64,000 nt of DNA from Flavipsychrobacter sp. (GTDB lineage: Bacteria > Bacteroidota > Bacteroidia > Chitinophagales > Chitinophagaceae). The translations under genes were made by a program, and so were the position numbers. Below the pieces are notes generated by a model that was not told the origin of the DNA, did no database searches, and saw only the letters and a program-made list of their open reading frames with translations. The DNA lies in assembly GCA_041392855.1 (NCBI GenBank), contig JAWKLD010000003.1, forward strand, positions 86,321 through 150,320, written 5' to 3'. This document shows positions 1 to 8,368 of the stretch, one piece after another (the first letter of the stretch is position 1; each line of letters starts with the position of its first letter).

Positions 1-2066
1 CTCTGGACAAAAACATTACCCAAGATGTAGACATGGTAGAGAAAGGCAAGCAGCTAAACGAAGTGGTTGTAAAAAGTGTACGTGAAGATGCCAACGTATC
101 GCGTACGGAAATGGGGGTAATGAAGCTGGATGTAAAAACTGCTAATAAGCTTCCTGTTATTATGGGAGAGCGCGACATCTTAAAAACCATGACATTAATG
201 CCGGGTATCTCTTCAGCAGGCGATGGCAATAGTGGTTTCTATGTACGTGGTGGCGGACCTGACCAAAACTTGATACTACTAGATGAAGCTCCTGTATATA
301 ATGCCTCTCACCTTTTAGGTTTCTTCTCTACCTTCAACTCTGATGCGATAAAAGATGTAACAGTATATAAAGGCACTATACCTGCAGAGTTTGGCGGTCG
401 TTTATCATCGGTACTGGATATACAGATGAACGAGGGTAACAATAAAAAATACCATGTAAGCGGGGGTATAGGTCTTATCTCTTCAAAACTAAGTGTTGAA
501 GGTCCTCTACAGAAAGGCAAAAGCTCTTTCTTGATATCAGGTCGTAGAACCTATGCAGACATGTTCTTAAAACTGTCGAACAACGAGAACCTAAAAAACA
601 GTAAACTTTACTTTTACGACCTTAATGCAAAGGTTAACTATAAGATCAATGATAAGAACAGAATATATCTTTCAGGGTATTTTGGTAGGGACGTTTTAGG
701 CTTCGATAATATCTTTGGGTTTGACTGGGGTAACTCTACAGCTACGCTTAGGTGGAACCATATTGTAAACAGCAAACTCTTCTCTAACACCTCTGCTATA
801 TTTAGCGACTATCGCTACAACATAGGCATTACTAATGCAGGCTTTAACTTCGACATCAAATCCAAAATACAAGACTGGAACCTGAAACAAGAGTTTACCT
901 ACTATGCCAATACTAAGCATACTGTAAAGTTTGGTTTCAATACGATACACCACACTATTGAGCCGGGTAATATAGTAGCAAAAGGTGCAAATTCTCAAGT
1001 AAATAATACTAATGTAGAAGATCGTTTTGCTTGGGAAAATGCTGTGTTCGTAGCAGACGAATGGAAAGTAAATGAAAAGATAAAACTTAACTATGGTTTA
1101 CGCGCTACATCATTTACACTATTAGGAGCAGGCTCCTTCTATACCTACGACCAAGAAGGCAATGCTACCGACAGCGTGAAGTACCAAAGCGGGGAGTTTG
1201 CTAAAACCTATTTCAATCTGGAGCCTCGTGTTAGCATCAACTATATGCTAACCAAAGAGTCTTCTATTAAAGCAGGCTATTCCAGAAGTGCGCAGTACTT
1301 GCACTTAATGTCTAACTCTACAACAGGCAACCCTACCGACCTTTGGATACCTAGTAGTGAAAATGTAAAACCTCAAGTAGCTGACCAATACACTTTGGGC
1401 TACTACAGAAACTTTAATGATAACAAATATGAGTTCTCTGCTGAGGTATACTACAAAGACATGCAAAACCAAATAGACTATAAAAATGGTGCACAGCTGA
1501 ATGTAAATACAAAGATCGAAAGCGAACTTCTATTTGGTGTAGGCAGGGCTTATGGTATTGAGCTATTCTTTAAGAAAAGATATGGACGTTTCAACGGTTG
1601 GGTAGGCTATACGCTTTCTCGTACTGAACGTAAAATAAATGGTATCAACAATGGTGATTGGTATGTGTCTAGATACGACCGTACGCACGATGTATCTGCT
1701 GTAGCCATGTACGACCTTACTAAACGCTGGACCATATCTGCTATATGGGTATACAACACAGGTAATGCGGTGACCTACCCTGCCGGCAAGTATAACATTG
1801 ACGGGCAAACCTATTTCTACTACACAGAAAGGAATGCTTCTCGCATGCCAGCTTACCATCGTCTAGATCTAGGAGCTACCTATACCAAGGTTACTAAAAA
1901 AGGACGTGAGAGCAGCTGGGCATTCTCTATATACAATGCCTATAACCGATTCAACCCATTCTCTATTGCATTTGAACAAAATGCAAACAATCCACAACAA
2001 ACTCAAGCTGTACAAACATCGTTGTTTGGCATAGTACCATCTATTACTTACAACTTTAAATTCTAA
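1..2066 (+). CDS. TonB-dependent outer-membrane receptor (5' end cut by window)
   Basis: The reading frame is open from base 3 to the stop at 2064-2066, so the true start lies upstream and the ATG at 33 is internal. A plug domain is visible in the first ~160 residues (PGISSAGDGNSGFYVRGGG, then DEAPVYNASHLLGFFSTFN), followed by a beta-barrel of about 500 residues ending in NFKF, the usual terminal Phe of outer-membrane barrels. The missing N-terminus probably carries a signal peptide and a carboxypeptidase-like domain, as in Bacteroidota receptors of this class. A DUF4249 lipoprotein gene follows after 3 bases, a common receptor/lipoprotein pairing. The transported substrate cannot be told from sequence. 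Confidence 0.9.
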   Translation, partial: LDKNITQDVDMVEKGKQLNEVVVKSVREDANVSRTEMGVMKLDVKTANKLPVIMGERDILKTMTLMPGISSAGDGNSGFYVRGGGPDQNLILLDEAPVYNASHLLGFFSTFNSDAIKDVTVYKGTIPAEFGGRLSSVLDIQMNEGNNKKYHVSGGIGLISSKLSVEGPLQKGKSSFLISGRRTYADMFLKLSNNENLKNSKLYFYDLNAKVNYKINDKNRIYLSGYFGRDVLGFDNIFGFDWGNSTATLRWNHIVNSKLFSNTSAIFSDYRYNIGITNAGFNFDIKSKIQDWNLKQEFTYYANTKHTVKFGFNTIHHTIEPGNIVAKGANSQVNNTNVEDRFAWENAVFVADEWKVNEKIKLNYGLRATSFTLLGAGSFYTYDQEGNATDSVKYQSGEFAKTYFNLEPRVSINYMLTKESSIKAGYSRSAQYLHLMSNSTTGNPTDLWIPSSENVKPQVADQYTLGYYRNFNDNKYEFSAEVYYKDMQNQIDYKNGAQLNVNTKIESELLFGVGRAYGIELFFKKRYGRFNGWVGYTLSRTERKINGINNGDWYVSRYDRTHDVSAVAMYDLTKRWTISAIWVYNTGNAVTYPAGKYNIDGQTYFYYTERNASRMPAYHRLDLGATYTKVTKKGRESSWAFSIYNAYNRFNPFSIAFEQNANNPQQTQAVQTSLFGIVPSITYNFKF

Positions 2067-2069
2067 ACA

Positions 2070-2891
2070 ATGAAAAGGATATTATATATAGCACTTACAG
2101 CCATAGCAGGCATATCTATCTCATCTTGCACAAAGGTGATAGACGTAAATCTTAATAATACAAAACCCGTAATAGTAATAGAGGGAGAGATAACTGATAC
2201 TACTGGCCCTTACAAGGTTAAGATCACCAAGACTATTGACATAGACAAGAACAACAACTTCCCTGGCGTATCAGGCGCAGTAGTTACTATTGCCGATGAT
2301 GCTGGCAATTCAGAAACCTTAGTAGACATGGGTAGTGGTGGCATCTACGAAACGAGAACCCTACAAGGCACTCCAGGCAGAACTTATACATTAACAGTAG
2401 TAGTAGAAGGCACAACCTATAAAGCTACCAGTACCATGCCTGCAAAAGTTGCTTACGATTCTCTTGGCTATAAGGAAGTCAACACTCCTGATGGTAAAGA
2501 GCCATACCCTACTGTGTACTACAGAGACCCTGAAACCAAAGGCAACTACTACAGAGCTAAGCAATATGTAAATGGAGTCTTTGATGGAGAGATATTTGTA
2601 GAGTCAGACGAGTTTATTGACGGTAAGAATAGAGCCGCTATTCTCTTTAATGGCCCTAGAGATGATGAAGATAAAATAATCAATATAGTTGGAGAGGTTA
2701 CTGTAGAGATGCAATGCATAGACAAAAAGAACTTCGAATATTTAGAACAGCTGGTAGAAGCAAGTGGCAATCCTCAATCTGCTACACCAGCCAACCCTGT
2801 TACTAATATTTCGAATGGCGCCTTAGGGTATTTTAGTGCACATACCAGTAGTTTCAAAAAACTACCAGCACTAACACTACTGCAGCTATAA
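2070..2891 (+). CDS. DUF4249 family lipoprotein
   Basis: 273 residues. The N-terminus is a lipoprotein signal (basic MKR, hydrophobic core, SISSC lipobox), so the mature protein starts at Cys20 and is likely on the outer membrane. The following residues (VIDVNLNNTKPVIVIEGEI) fit the start of the DUF4249 family, whose members have an Ig-like N-terminal part and accompany TonB receptors in Bacteroidota. The start lies 3 bases after the receptor stop, so the two are probably co-transcribed and the proteins may work together at the outer membrane. Function of the family is unknown. A strong terminator follows. Confidence 0.8.
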   Translation: MKRILYIALTAIAGISISSCTKVIDVNLNNTKPVIVIEGEITDTTGPYKVKITKTIDIDKNNNFPGVSGAVVTIADDAGNSETLVDMGSGGIYETRTLQGTPGRTYTLTVVVEGTTYKATSTMPAKVAYDSLGYKEVNTPDGKEPYPTVYYRDPETKGNYYRAKQYVNGVFDGEIFVESDEFIDGKNRAAILFNGPRDDEDKIINIVGEVTVEMQCIDKKNFEYLEQLVEASGNPQSATPANPVTNISNGALGYFSAHTSSFKKLPALTLLQL

Positions 2892-2920
2892 GAAGCTACC
2901 ATAGACAGAGCAACCATAAT

Positions 2921-2946
2921 AAAGCCCCGCAATTTGGCGGGGTTTT
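2921..2946. terminator. Bidirectional terminator
   Basis: CCCCGC at 2925-2930, loop AATTTG, GCGGGG at 2937-2942, flanked by AAA and TTTT. It lies between convergent genes ending at 2891 and 2960 and can serve both. Confidence 0.8.
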
Positions 2947-2959
2947 ATCGTAAGAGCAT

Positions 2960-3280
2960 CTATTCCGGCTTATGTTGCCCCCTTCTATCTCCCATCTTCA
3001 TGCGTCTCTGCTCCAACGCTTCTTTTTGTTCTGTTGTCAATATCTTTTTAAACCCTTCATGATAGGCTTTTCTATCATAATCGTCTCCTGAGAACTCTTG
3101 ATTCAATGTTTTTAACTGGGCCTTTTGCTCATCGGTAAAATTCATTCGCTTAGCTACTTGTTCGGTCATTTGTTTAGGGTCGCGATGGCGAGGTCCTTTA
3201 TCGCCTCTCTGTTGAGCCATAGCTGGGGTTGCTAATAATAGTCCGCACACACCTGCTAAAATTGCCATTTTCTTATACAT
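2960..3280 (-). CDS. Small periplasmic Spy/CpxP-like (DUF4890-type) protein
   Basis: 106 residues from the chosen ATG at 3280. The frame opens further upstream (3319), but the 3280 start gives a clean signal peptide ending in ATPAMA-QQ. The mature part is short, charged and helical; KRMNFTDEQKAQLKTLN and ILTTEQKEALEQ resemble the repeated LTxEQ motif of Spy/CpxP-type periplasmic proteins, in Bacteroidota often labelled DUF4890. A chaperone or envelope-stress role is inferred from that resemblance only. It stands alone, convergent with the DUF4249 gene and divergent from the gene at 3432. Confidence 0.65.
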   Translation of the reverse strand: MYKKMAILAGVCGLLLATPAMAQQRGDKGPRHRDPKQMTEQVAKRMNFTDEQKAQLKTLNQEFSGDDYDRKAYHEGFKKILTTEQKEALEQRRMKMGDRRGQHKPE

Positions 3281-3431
3281 GGTTATCTGTTTTATTATCA
3301 TGAGTAATATTACTCTCACTATAAGACAAGCTCCATGCCAGAAGGTTTAACCGTAGATTCATTTTAACGTTGCATTCACTATATATTTCGCATTTTTATA
3401 CTTATCGTATCTTAGAGACAAATAGGTAAAC

Positions 3432-4967
3432 ATGATAAAGATAAAAAAGCCACTTCTAGTTGCTGTAATTGCATCTTTAATAACTAGTAATACAACACAG
3501 GCGCAAGAGTTTGTATTGGATAGCATCGCAGCTAATACAACACCATTGCTCATACCAGGATCGGGCATGAGCCAAATGACTTATGCGCTATATAAAAAAA
3601 CAGGGCATAAGGATAAAATTACTCTTGCTATGCTGGATCCTATGCTGGCTCCAATGATGACACAAGAGTTAGACACCAAAGGCCTTGGAGATGTACTGGC
3701 CTTTGCCGGTAATGACCAAGCCTCACTATTTCTTTTTTACGACAATAGTAAGAAGAAAGCCACATTAGCCACATTTGGACCTGATGGCAATATCATTACA
3801 GAAAAAGCATATAAAGGGATAACAATAGGAGACGATGTGACTCTTTACCGTGCACTTAGCCCTGAAGGTTTTGTTTTGGTATCACAAACCAGTAAAAAGG
3901 CAGGATTTAAAGTAGAGGGTATTGACAGTAAGTTAGATATCAAATGGACGTATAACGGCAAGCAGAAGATGGTAGCGGTTGACCAAAGTATGGATATTCT
4001 TAATATTACTGCTGTTAGCCAAAGTGCGCAAGGAAATGAGACCTATAGTATTATCTCTATACAAACAGAAACCGGAGATGCTGCTGCAGAAAATGTTCTG
4101 AAACATGAAGAACAATTGCTTTATCCAACATTCACTTCTAACAAAGAAGGGATGGGCTTTACCGGAGGTTTATTTTTCAAAGATGGTAACCCTAATAACA
4201 AAACACCTGATGGTATTTTTATAGCACAAGTATCTCCTGATGGCGAGATGGCTGAATTTGCGACTGTCCCCTATAGTCTTATAATTGAAGACATAAAAGA
4301 CGAACAGGTTAGTGAGCAGTTAGCCAGCGGAAAATACAAGCTGATGCCAGTAGCTACAACACGCAAAATGGATGGTTCTGGCTCAATATTGGTATGCGAA
4401 TTGTTTAGCAGAAAAAAAACAGCTGATGGTAATACGAGATTTGAGGTCATGGACATGGTAAGTATCAATTTTAATATTGAACAGAAGTACGAAAGCTTAT
4501 CAGTAATAAAGAAAGAGAAGAAAAGTGCAACGGTAAAAGGAGAACTTGCAAAAGCAAACCACGACTGGAGTGTTGCTACTTGGCTACTACAAAAAGGCTT
4601 TTTCGATTTCAAGCTCTTACAAGACTTTGGCGGCCGACAAGCTTTGGGATATACGACCGTAAACAACGGAGAACAAAGCCTCTGCTTCAACAACCTAAGT
4701 GCTGCTAAATCAGATTGTGTTCCTTATGGTACTCGTATATTATCAGGATCTAATACACAAACAACATATACTAGTGGGCAAAATGCACTAGCAAACTCGG
4801 GCATATTATCTACATCTATGGAAGCTGTTGTAGTATTTGAAAACAATGGAAAACAAGTGCTACTGTACACACTCCCTTTAATAGCAGGAGAGCCTAATAT
4901 AACCGAGCCAATGCATCACGGTGAAGAGCCTCATCATGAAGAAGAGCCACCCGTTGAAGAGAACTAA
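3432..4967 (+). CDS. Secreted protein of unknown function
   Basis: 511 residues. A signal peptide is clear (MIKIKKPLL, hydrophobic stretch, cleavage near TTQAQ-EF at 24-25). The rest is soluble and beta-rich with no motif I recognise and no T9SS sorting domain. The last 20 residues are rich in His and Glu, which could bind metal ions or simply be a disordered tail. It stands alone with a strong terminator downstream. No function assigned. Confidence 0.7.
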   Translation: MIKIKKPLLVAVIASLITSNTTQAQEFVLDSIAANTTPLLIPGSGMSQMTYALYKKTGHKDKITLAMLDPMLAPMMTQELDTKGLGDVLAFAGNDQASLFLFYDNSKKKATLATFGPDGNIITEKAYKGITIGDDVTLYRALSPEGFVLVSQTSKKAGFKVEGIDSKLDIKWTYNGKQKMVAVDQSMDILNITAVSQSAQGNETYSIISIQTETGDAAAENVLKHEEQLLYPTFTSNKEGMGFTGGLFFKDGNPNNKTPDGIFIAQVSPDGEMAEFATVPYSLIIEDIKDEQVSEQLASGKYKLMPVATTRKMDGSGSILVCELFSRKKTADGNTRFEVMDMVSINFNIEQKYESLSVIKKEKKSATVKGELAKANHDWSVATWLLQKGFFDFKLLQDFGGRQALGYTTVNNGEQSLCFNNLSAAKSDCVPYGTRILSGSNTQTTYTSGQNALANSGILSTSMEAVVVFENNGKQVLLYTLPLIAGEPNITEPMHHGEEPHHEEEPPVEEN

Positions 4968-4995
4968 GTAACTAAATGATAAACTTAACGTAAAC

Positions 4996-5024
4996 AAAAA
5001 GCCACCTGAAAAGGTGGCTTTTTG
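4996..5024 (+). terminator. Rho-independent terminator
   Basis: AAAAAGCCACCT, loop GAAA, AGGTGGCTTTTT: a near-perfect 12-bp stem with a T run, 29 bases after the stop at 4967. Confidence 0.85.
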
Positions 5025-5367
5025 TTATATACAATTAGGTATAAAAAGAGACACCACCCGTATTGGGTGGCATCTTATCAAACAAAACAAACAAACGATT
5101 TATAATAATCCACTAAGGGAAATATTGATCTAAAACTTAACGTAAATTATACTTGCTTTTACGTCACACAAAGATATCACAAAAACATTTTTGTAGAAAG
5201 GGTATTATAACCCTAGCAGCTTTATGGGGCTGCGAACTATTAAAATCGACAATAAAAAAGAGACTAAAACACTGAATATCAACATATTAAGAAGAAACCA
5301 GCACATTTGTTAATGACTAGTTAACGGCTAAGAAATCTATTTAATGTATATACAATTATTCTTATAG
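5025..5367. other. Structured intergenic region between convergent genes; possible small RNA on the minus strand
   Basis: No convincing protein gene. It holds: a hairpin (CCACCC/GGGTGG, 5054-5070); a CAAA-rich tract at 5075-5096 resembling the leaders of the small genes in this window; a minus-strand box TATCTTTG read from 5176 to 5169; two adjacent stem-loops (AGGGT/ACCCT near 5193-5208 and GCAGC/GCTGC near 5217-5233); and GTTAAT/GTTAAC copies 11 bp apart at 5309 and 5320. A transcript starting near 5163 and ending at the hairpin and T run at 5041-5070 would be about 120 nt. This is inference; no known RNA family was recognised. Confidence 0.25.
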
Positions 5368-5871
5368 CTACTTTATAAAAATAATCTCCCAATAACCTGG
5401 TTGATTTTCATCAGGCATAAATACAAACTGTTGGTCCTTGCCTTTGTAGGTAATAGTTGTTCCATTTGCACTATAGGCTATAGCCTCATCTTGCCTGATA
5501 CTTGTTTTAAATATATAATTATAAATACTAGTCATTACAGGCCTATCTCCTTTTATATGAGCATAAGTCACTATCCTGCGCACAGGTGTAGTATCGTCCT
5601 GGGCTATTTCTCTATGCTTATACATTATCTTTAATGTTTCATAAGATGCCGACTTGTATACATAACTTATCCTTCCTCTTCGCTGACTATCGACAAATAT
5701 TAGTTGATAGTCTTTTTGTTCAGCAATTATATCCTTGATCATTTGTTTAATAACTACTTCAGTAGTATCCGTAGGTAAGACTTTAGGCACAATACCATAC
5801 CCTTCATCTTCCTGACCACGAACATTGGTAACACCTACCATTAATAAGAAAGCTATTAGTAAATACTTCAT
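5368..5871 (-). CDS. Secreted protein of unknown function
   Basis: 167 residues with a signal peptide (MKYLLIAFLLMVGVTNVRG-QED). The mature part is about 147 residues, mixed alpha/beta with many Tyr and Ile, and ends in a hydrophobic strand (YWEIIFIK). I recognise no domain. It is not in an operon: the neighbour at 6065 on the same strand is nearly 200 bases upstream. Confidence 0.65.
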   Translation of the reverse strand: MKYLLIAFLLMVGVTNVRGQEDEGYGIVPKVLPTDTTEVVIKQMIKDIIAEQKDYQLIFVDSQRRGRISYVYKSASYETLKIMYKHREIAQDDTTPVRRIVTYAHIKGDRPVMTSIYNYIFKTSIRQDEAIAYSANGTTITYKGKDQQFVFMPDENQPGYWEIIFIK

Positions 5872-6064
5872 TCTGTGATACTATTGTATTATTGCTAATA
5901 TAAAAAAACAGATGCTATTTTCCCCATATATAGAAAAGACCATGCCAAACATAACACATTCATTCTCTTTATAAGGCTATTAGCACACCTATACTCTTTA
6001 TATAAATGCAAAAGCACTTTGCTGGTGCAAAGCGCTTTAAATATTTAATTAGTTATGTTAACTG

Positions 6065-7453
6065 TTAATGTGCTACAACCACTCTTTCAGTAAGCTGAAT
6101 GTTAGAGTTACTTAACTTAACAAAATAATTTCCGGAAGGTAATGATGCTACAGAAATAGACGTAGTGTAATCAATAGTAGCATCTACATGTCTATTGAGT
6201 AAGACTTTTCCTGTCATGTCCACTAATGCAAGATCAAAAGCTTGTGGTTTGTCCCATTTTACAGCTACATTAACTTGGCTGCCTGCAGGAGTAGGATAAG
6301 TACTTATATTACTACTTAGAGAAATATTATTAATAGATGTTGGATTATAGTATTCATACAAAAAGCGAACTTGCTCATCACCTGTAGTGCTGATAAAGCT
6401 ATTGCTAGTCGCATCCCATGTTTTACTAGTCATTACAGTAGGCTGATTGTTAGCATTGTAAGCCCATATCTCTGTACGCACATTTATAAACATATTCTGG
6501 CTGTTACTGTAGCGCTGCATTTTCTTTTCAACCAATATATCATTCCTTGCAGCATCATAGTAAAAATAGTTCCTTGTTGATTTTAACCAACCAGTACCAT
6601 TCCAAGTATACATTACCTCTTCTTCTACATTAGGAGTTCCCGTATTATTATATTCCCATTTATTGGTGTTCACCCAATATTTAGAGATATCATCCCATTT
6701 TTCCAAGACATAGGTCGAAACATCTCCATTAGTACCATAAGTGTAGGTTTTACGCTCACTATAGGTCAACTTCCCGTTCTTTACCTCTTTATCTATTGTC
6801 TGCGTTATCTTATTATTGGTGCCGTATACAAACTCTATTTCATAGAGTTTGGAGTGCATTTTGGTAATATTATTATTGCTATTGTATACCAAGCTAGAGC
6901 TAACACTATTGGCCCAAATAGTGCCAAACCATACTTGAGATACTGACGACGTCATTTTGCCATCGGCAGAGTAGCCGTATAAATATCTTGCCGAATCGGT
7001 ATAGTTACTTAAATGATTTTTCCATACACTATAAGTAAGGTTAGTAATACGGTCATTATTATCAAATAGCTGAGTACGTTTTAGTTTATTTACAAAAGTC
7101 TTTGTAGCTGCATTGTATTCATATGTATTACTCTCGTCAAACAATATATTTCTGTCATCGTTAGGAGCTTCTGCCGTTACATCTCCTCCTCTGCCATATC
7201 CGTACTTATAAGTTATTGAGTCTAGCGTTACAAACTCGCTATTATTATGCTTAGCATATACCTTACCTATTAATCTGAAGTGCGATGCTGTAGTTGCTTG
7301 ACTACCACTGGTAACAGTACTATTAAAATGAGGGAAAGTGCCTTCTATATCAACACCAGCAACGATACTAGCCTCCGGCAGAAAGAGCTCTTGTGCATGT
7401 ACTACTCCTCCCAGAAGCATTATTGTTGATGCGATGAATAATAGTTTTTTCAT
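6065..7453 (-). CDS. T9SS-exported protein with tyrosine-rich repeats
   Basis: 462 residues. Signal peptide (cut near VVHAQ-EL), a central region of short repeats around YxY/NNxIT-type units that recall YD-like extracellular repeats, and a C-terminal type A sorting domain from about residue 385 (TYPTPAGSQVNVAV, then SGNYFVKLS and a final VVVAH). The sorting domain directs export through the type IX system and usually surface attachment or release. A promoter TTTG (7542 to 7539), 21-bp spacer, TAGATTTA (7517 to 7510) fits the minus strand and gives a leader near 50 nt. Confidence 0.75.
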   Translation of the reverse strand: MKKLLFIASTIMLLGGVVHAQELFLPEASIVAGVDIEGTFPHFNSTVTSGSQATTASHFRLIGKVYAKHNNSEFVTLDSITYKYGYGRGGDVTAEAPNDDRNILFDESNTYEYNAATKTFVNKLKRTQLFDNNDRITNLTYSVWKNHLSNYTDSARYLYGYSADGKMTSSVSQVWFGTIWANSVSSSLVYNSNNNITKMHSKLYEIEFVYGTNNKITQTIDKEVKNGKLTYSERKTYTYGTNGDVSTYVLEKWDDISKYWVNTNKWEYNNTGTPNVEEEVMYTWNGTGWLKSTRNYFYYDAARNDILVEKKMQRYSNSQNMFINVRTEIWAYNANNQPTVMTSKTWDATSNSFISTTGDEQVRFLYEYYNPTSINNISLSSNISTYPTPAGSQVNVAVKWDKPQAFDLALVDMTGKVLLNRHVDATIDYTTSISVASLPSGNYFVKLSNSNIQLTERVVVAH

Positions 7454-7532
7454 AATATTAACCAGATTAATAGAGCAACATTAGCAACCGTTGTCTATAT
7501 CGCTTAACATAAATCTAACATATTTTTTTACA

Positions 7533-7607
7533 ATATGACAAATTACTTGTTTCCTGTGACAATTAAATGACACATATATTACAAAAGACGGTAGAAATAT
7601 GACAAAT
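7533..7607. repeat. Direct repeat ATATGACAAAT, two copies
   Basis: ATATGACAAAT occurs at 7533-7543 and 7597-7607, with TGTGACAATTAAATGACACA between them. The pair sits between the divergent gene at 7453 and the array module at 7675. The first copy overlaps the proposed minus-35-type element of the minus-strand gene. Confidence 0.4.
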
Positions 7608-7674
7608 GTTGGGCGGAATAGTTGTATAAATCCTTTAGTAGTCATTGACATTCAAATAATTCTGACACAACGCT

Positions 7675-7785
7675 GTTAATTCCCGGTTAATTGTTTACAA
7701 ACTTGGTGTTAACCAATTCTAAACACAGCGTTAAGCAAACATCATTCTTTGGAGCTAGGCTTGTTCTTGTTGCATCTTTGTGTCA
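7675..7785 (+). promoter_or_regulatory. 11-bp phased GTTAA array and promoter (module A)
   Basis: GTTAAT starts at 7675 and 7686, GTTAAC at 7708 and GTTAAG at 7730: steps of 11, 22 and 22 bp. A degenerate copy (CTAAAC) sits on the same grid at 7719. The last copy starts 42 bp before GCATCTTTG (7772-7780), which matches the Bacteroidota minus-7 box in its TTTG half; TTTG at 7748-7751 lies 21 bp upstream of CATCTTTG. The same arrangement precedes the genes at 20251 and 63899. Confidence 0.65.
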
Positions 7786-7876
7786 ACAAAACAAACAACA
7801 ACGTCTCGGGCGTTTCAAAACAAAGAATAACACACACAAGCACAAAACAAAAACACACACAGTAAAAAACACAGTC

Positions 7877-8011
7877 ATGCAAAACACGATCACTCTTCAA
7901 CAACAAGCAACTTTACACATCGGAAAAGCTATAGCAAAAAAAGATGCACTTAAAAAGAATGCACTCTTTGTTGCTATCATTACTTGTATTGTTTTAGCAG
8001 TTAACCTTTAA
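7877..8011 (+). CDS. 44-residue tail-anchored membrane protein
   Basis: The frame is open from 7691, but the part before 7877 is leader (CAA-rich, no codon character) and holds the promoter box at 7772-7780, so the ATG at 7877 is the likely start. The protein has a polar N-terminal half (QNTITLQQQATLHIGKA), a basic patch (KKDALKKN) and a C-terminal hydrophobic segment (ALFVAIITCIVLAVNL) that can span the membrane once. Its promoter has an ordered array of GTTAA sites shared with two other small genes, and a terminator follows at 8117. No known family recognised. Confidence 0.6.
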   Translation: MQNTITLQQQATLHIGKAIAKKDALKKNALFVAIITCIVLAVNL

Positions 8012-8116
8012 GTTTTTTACTAAATGTCTGTATGCTACAGATAATGGTGTAGTAGAATGTGAACAGCAGCTACATGGCATAACAACTAGTTCTCTCTTAT
8101 CCTCTATATGTAACAG

Positions 8117-8147
8117 AAGCCTCCAGTCTTGGGGGCTTATTTGTTTT
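8117..8147 (+). terminator. Rho-independent terminator
   Basis: AAGCCTCC at 8117-8124 pairs with GGGGGCTT at 8131-8138, then ATTTGTTTTA. It is 105 bases after the 44-residue gene. Confidence 0.65.
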
Positions 8148-8368
8148 ACACATATAGTAATAAGCCATACTAAAATTAGCATTTAAAAATTCCACCTATT
8201 TACATTTCACGACCTTTTATGAGTATTTCCGACCAATAATAAAACGGCATTAGTAAAAACATAGGTCTTTACTCAATTTCATAGTGGATATAGCTACACT
8301 CTATCTATGTATCCCGGACTAAGCCGAAAATCCGAACAAGAGTAGGCATCATCAGAAAATTATTAATC
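8148..8368 (+). other. Intergenic region ahead of the S74/T9SS gene
   Basis: Nothing coding is seen. An inverted repeat GTAAA/TTTAC (about 8251-8271) is the only local structure noticed. No convincing TAnnTTTG box close to the start at 8369. Confidence 0.3.

Noticed and set aside
6057..6069. GTTAAC and GTTAAT close together near the end of the T9SS gene
   Set aside because: Spacing is 7 bp, not 11, and the second overlaps the stop codon.
7691..7876. Upstream extension of the 44-residue protein to 106 residues
   Set aside because: The extension runs through the GTTAA array, the promoter box and the CAA-rich leader, and lacks protein-like composition.
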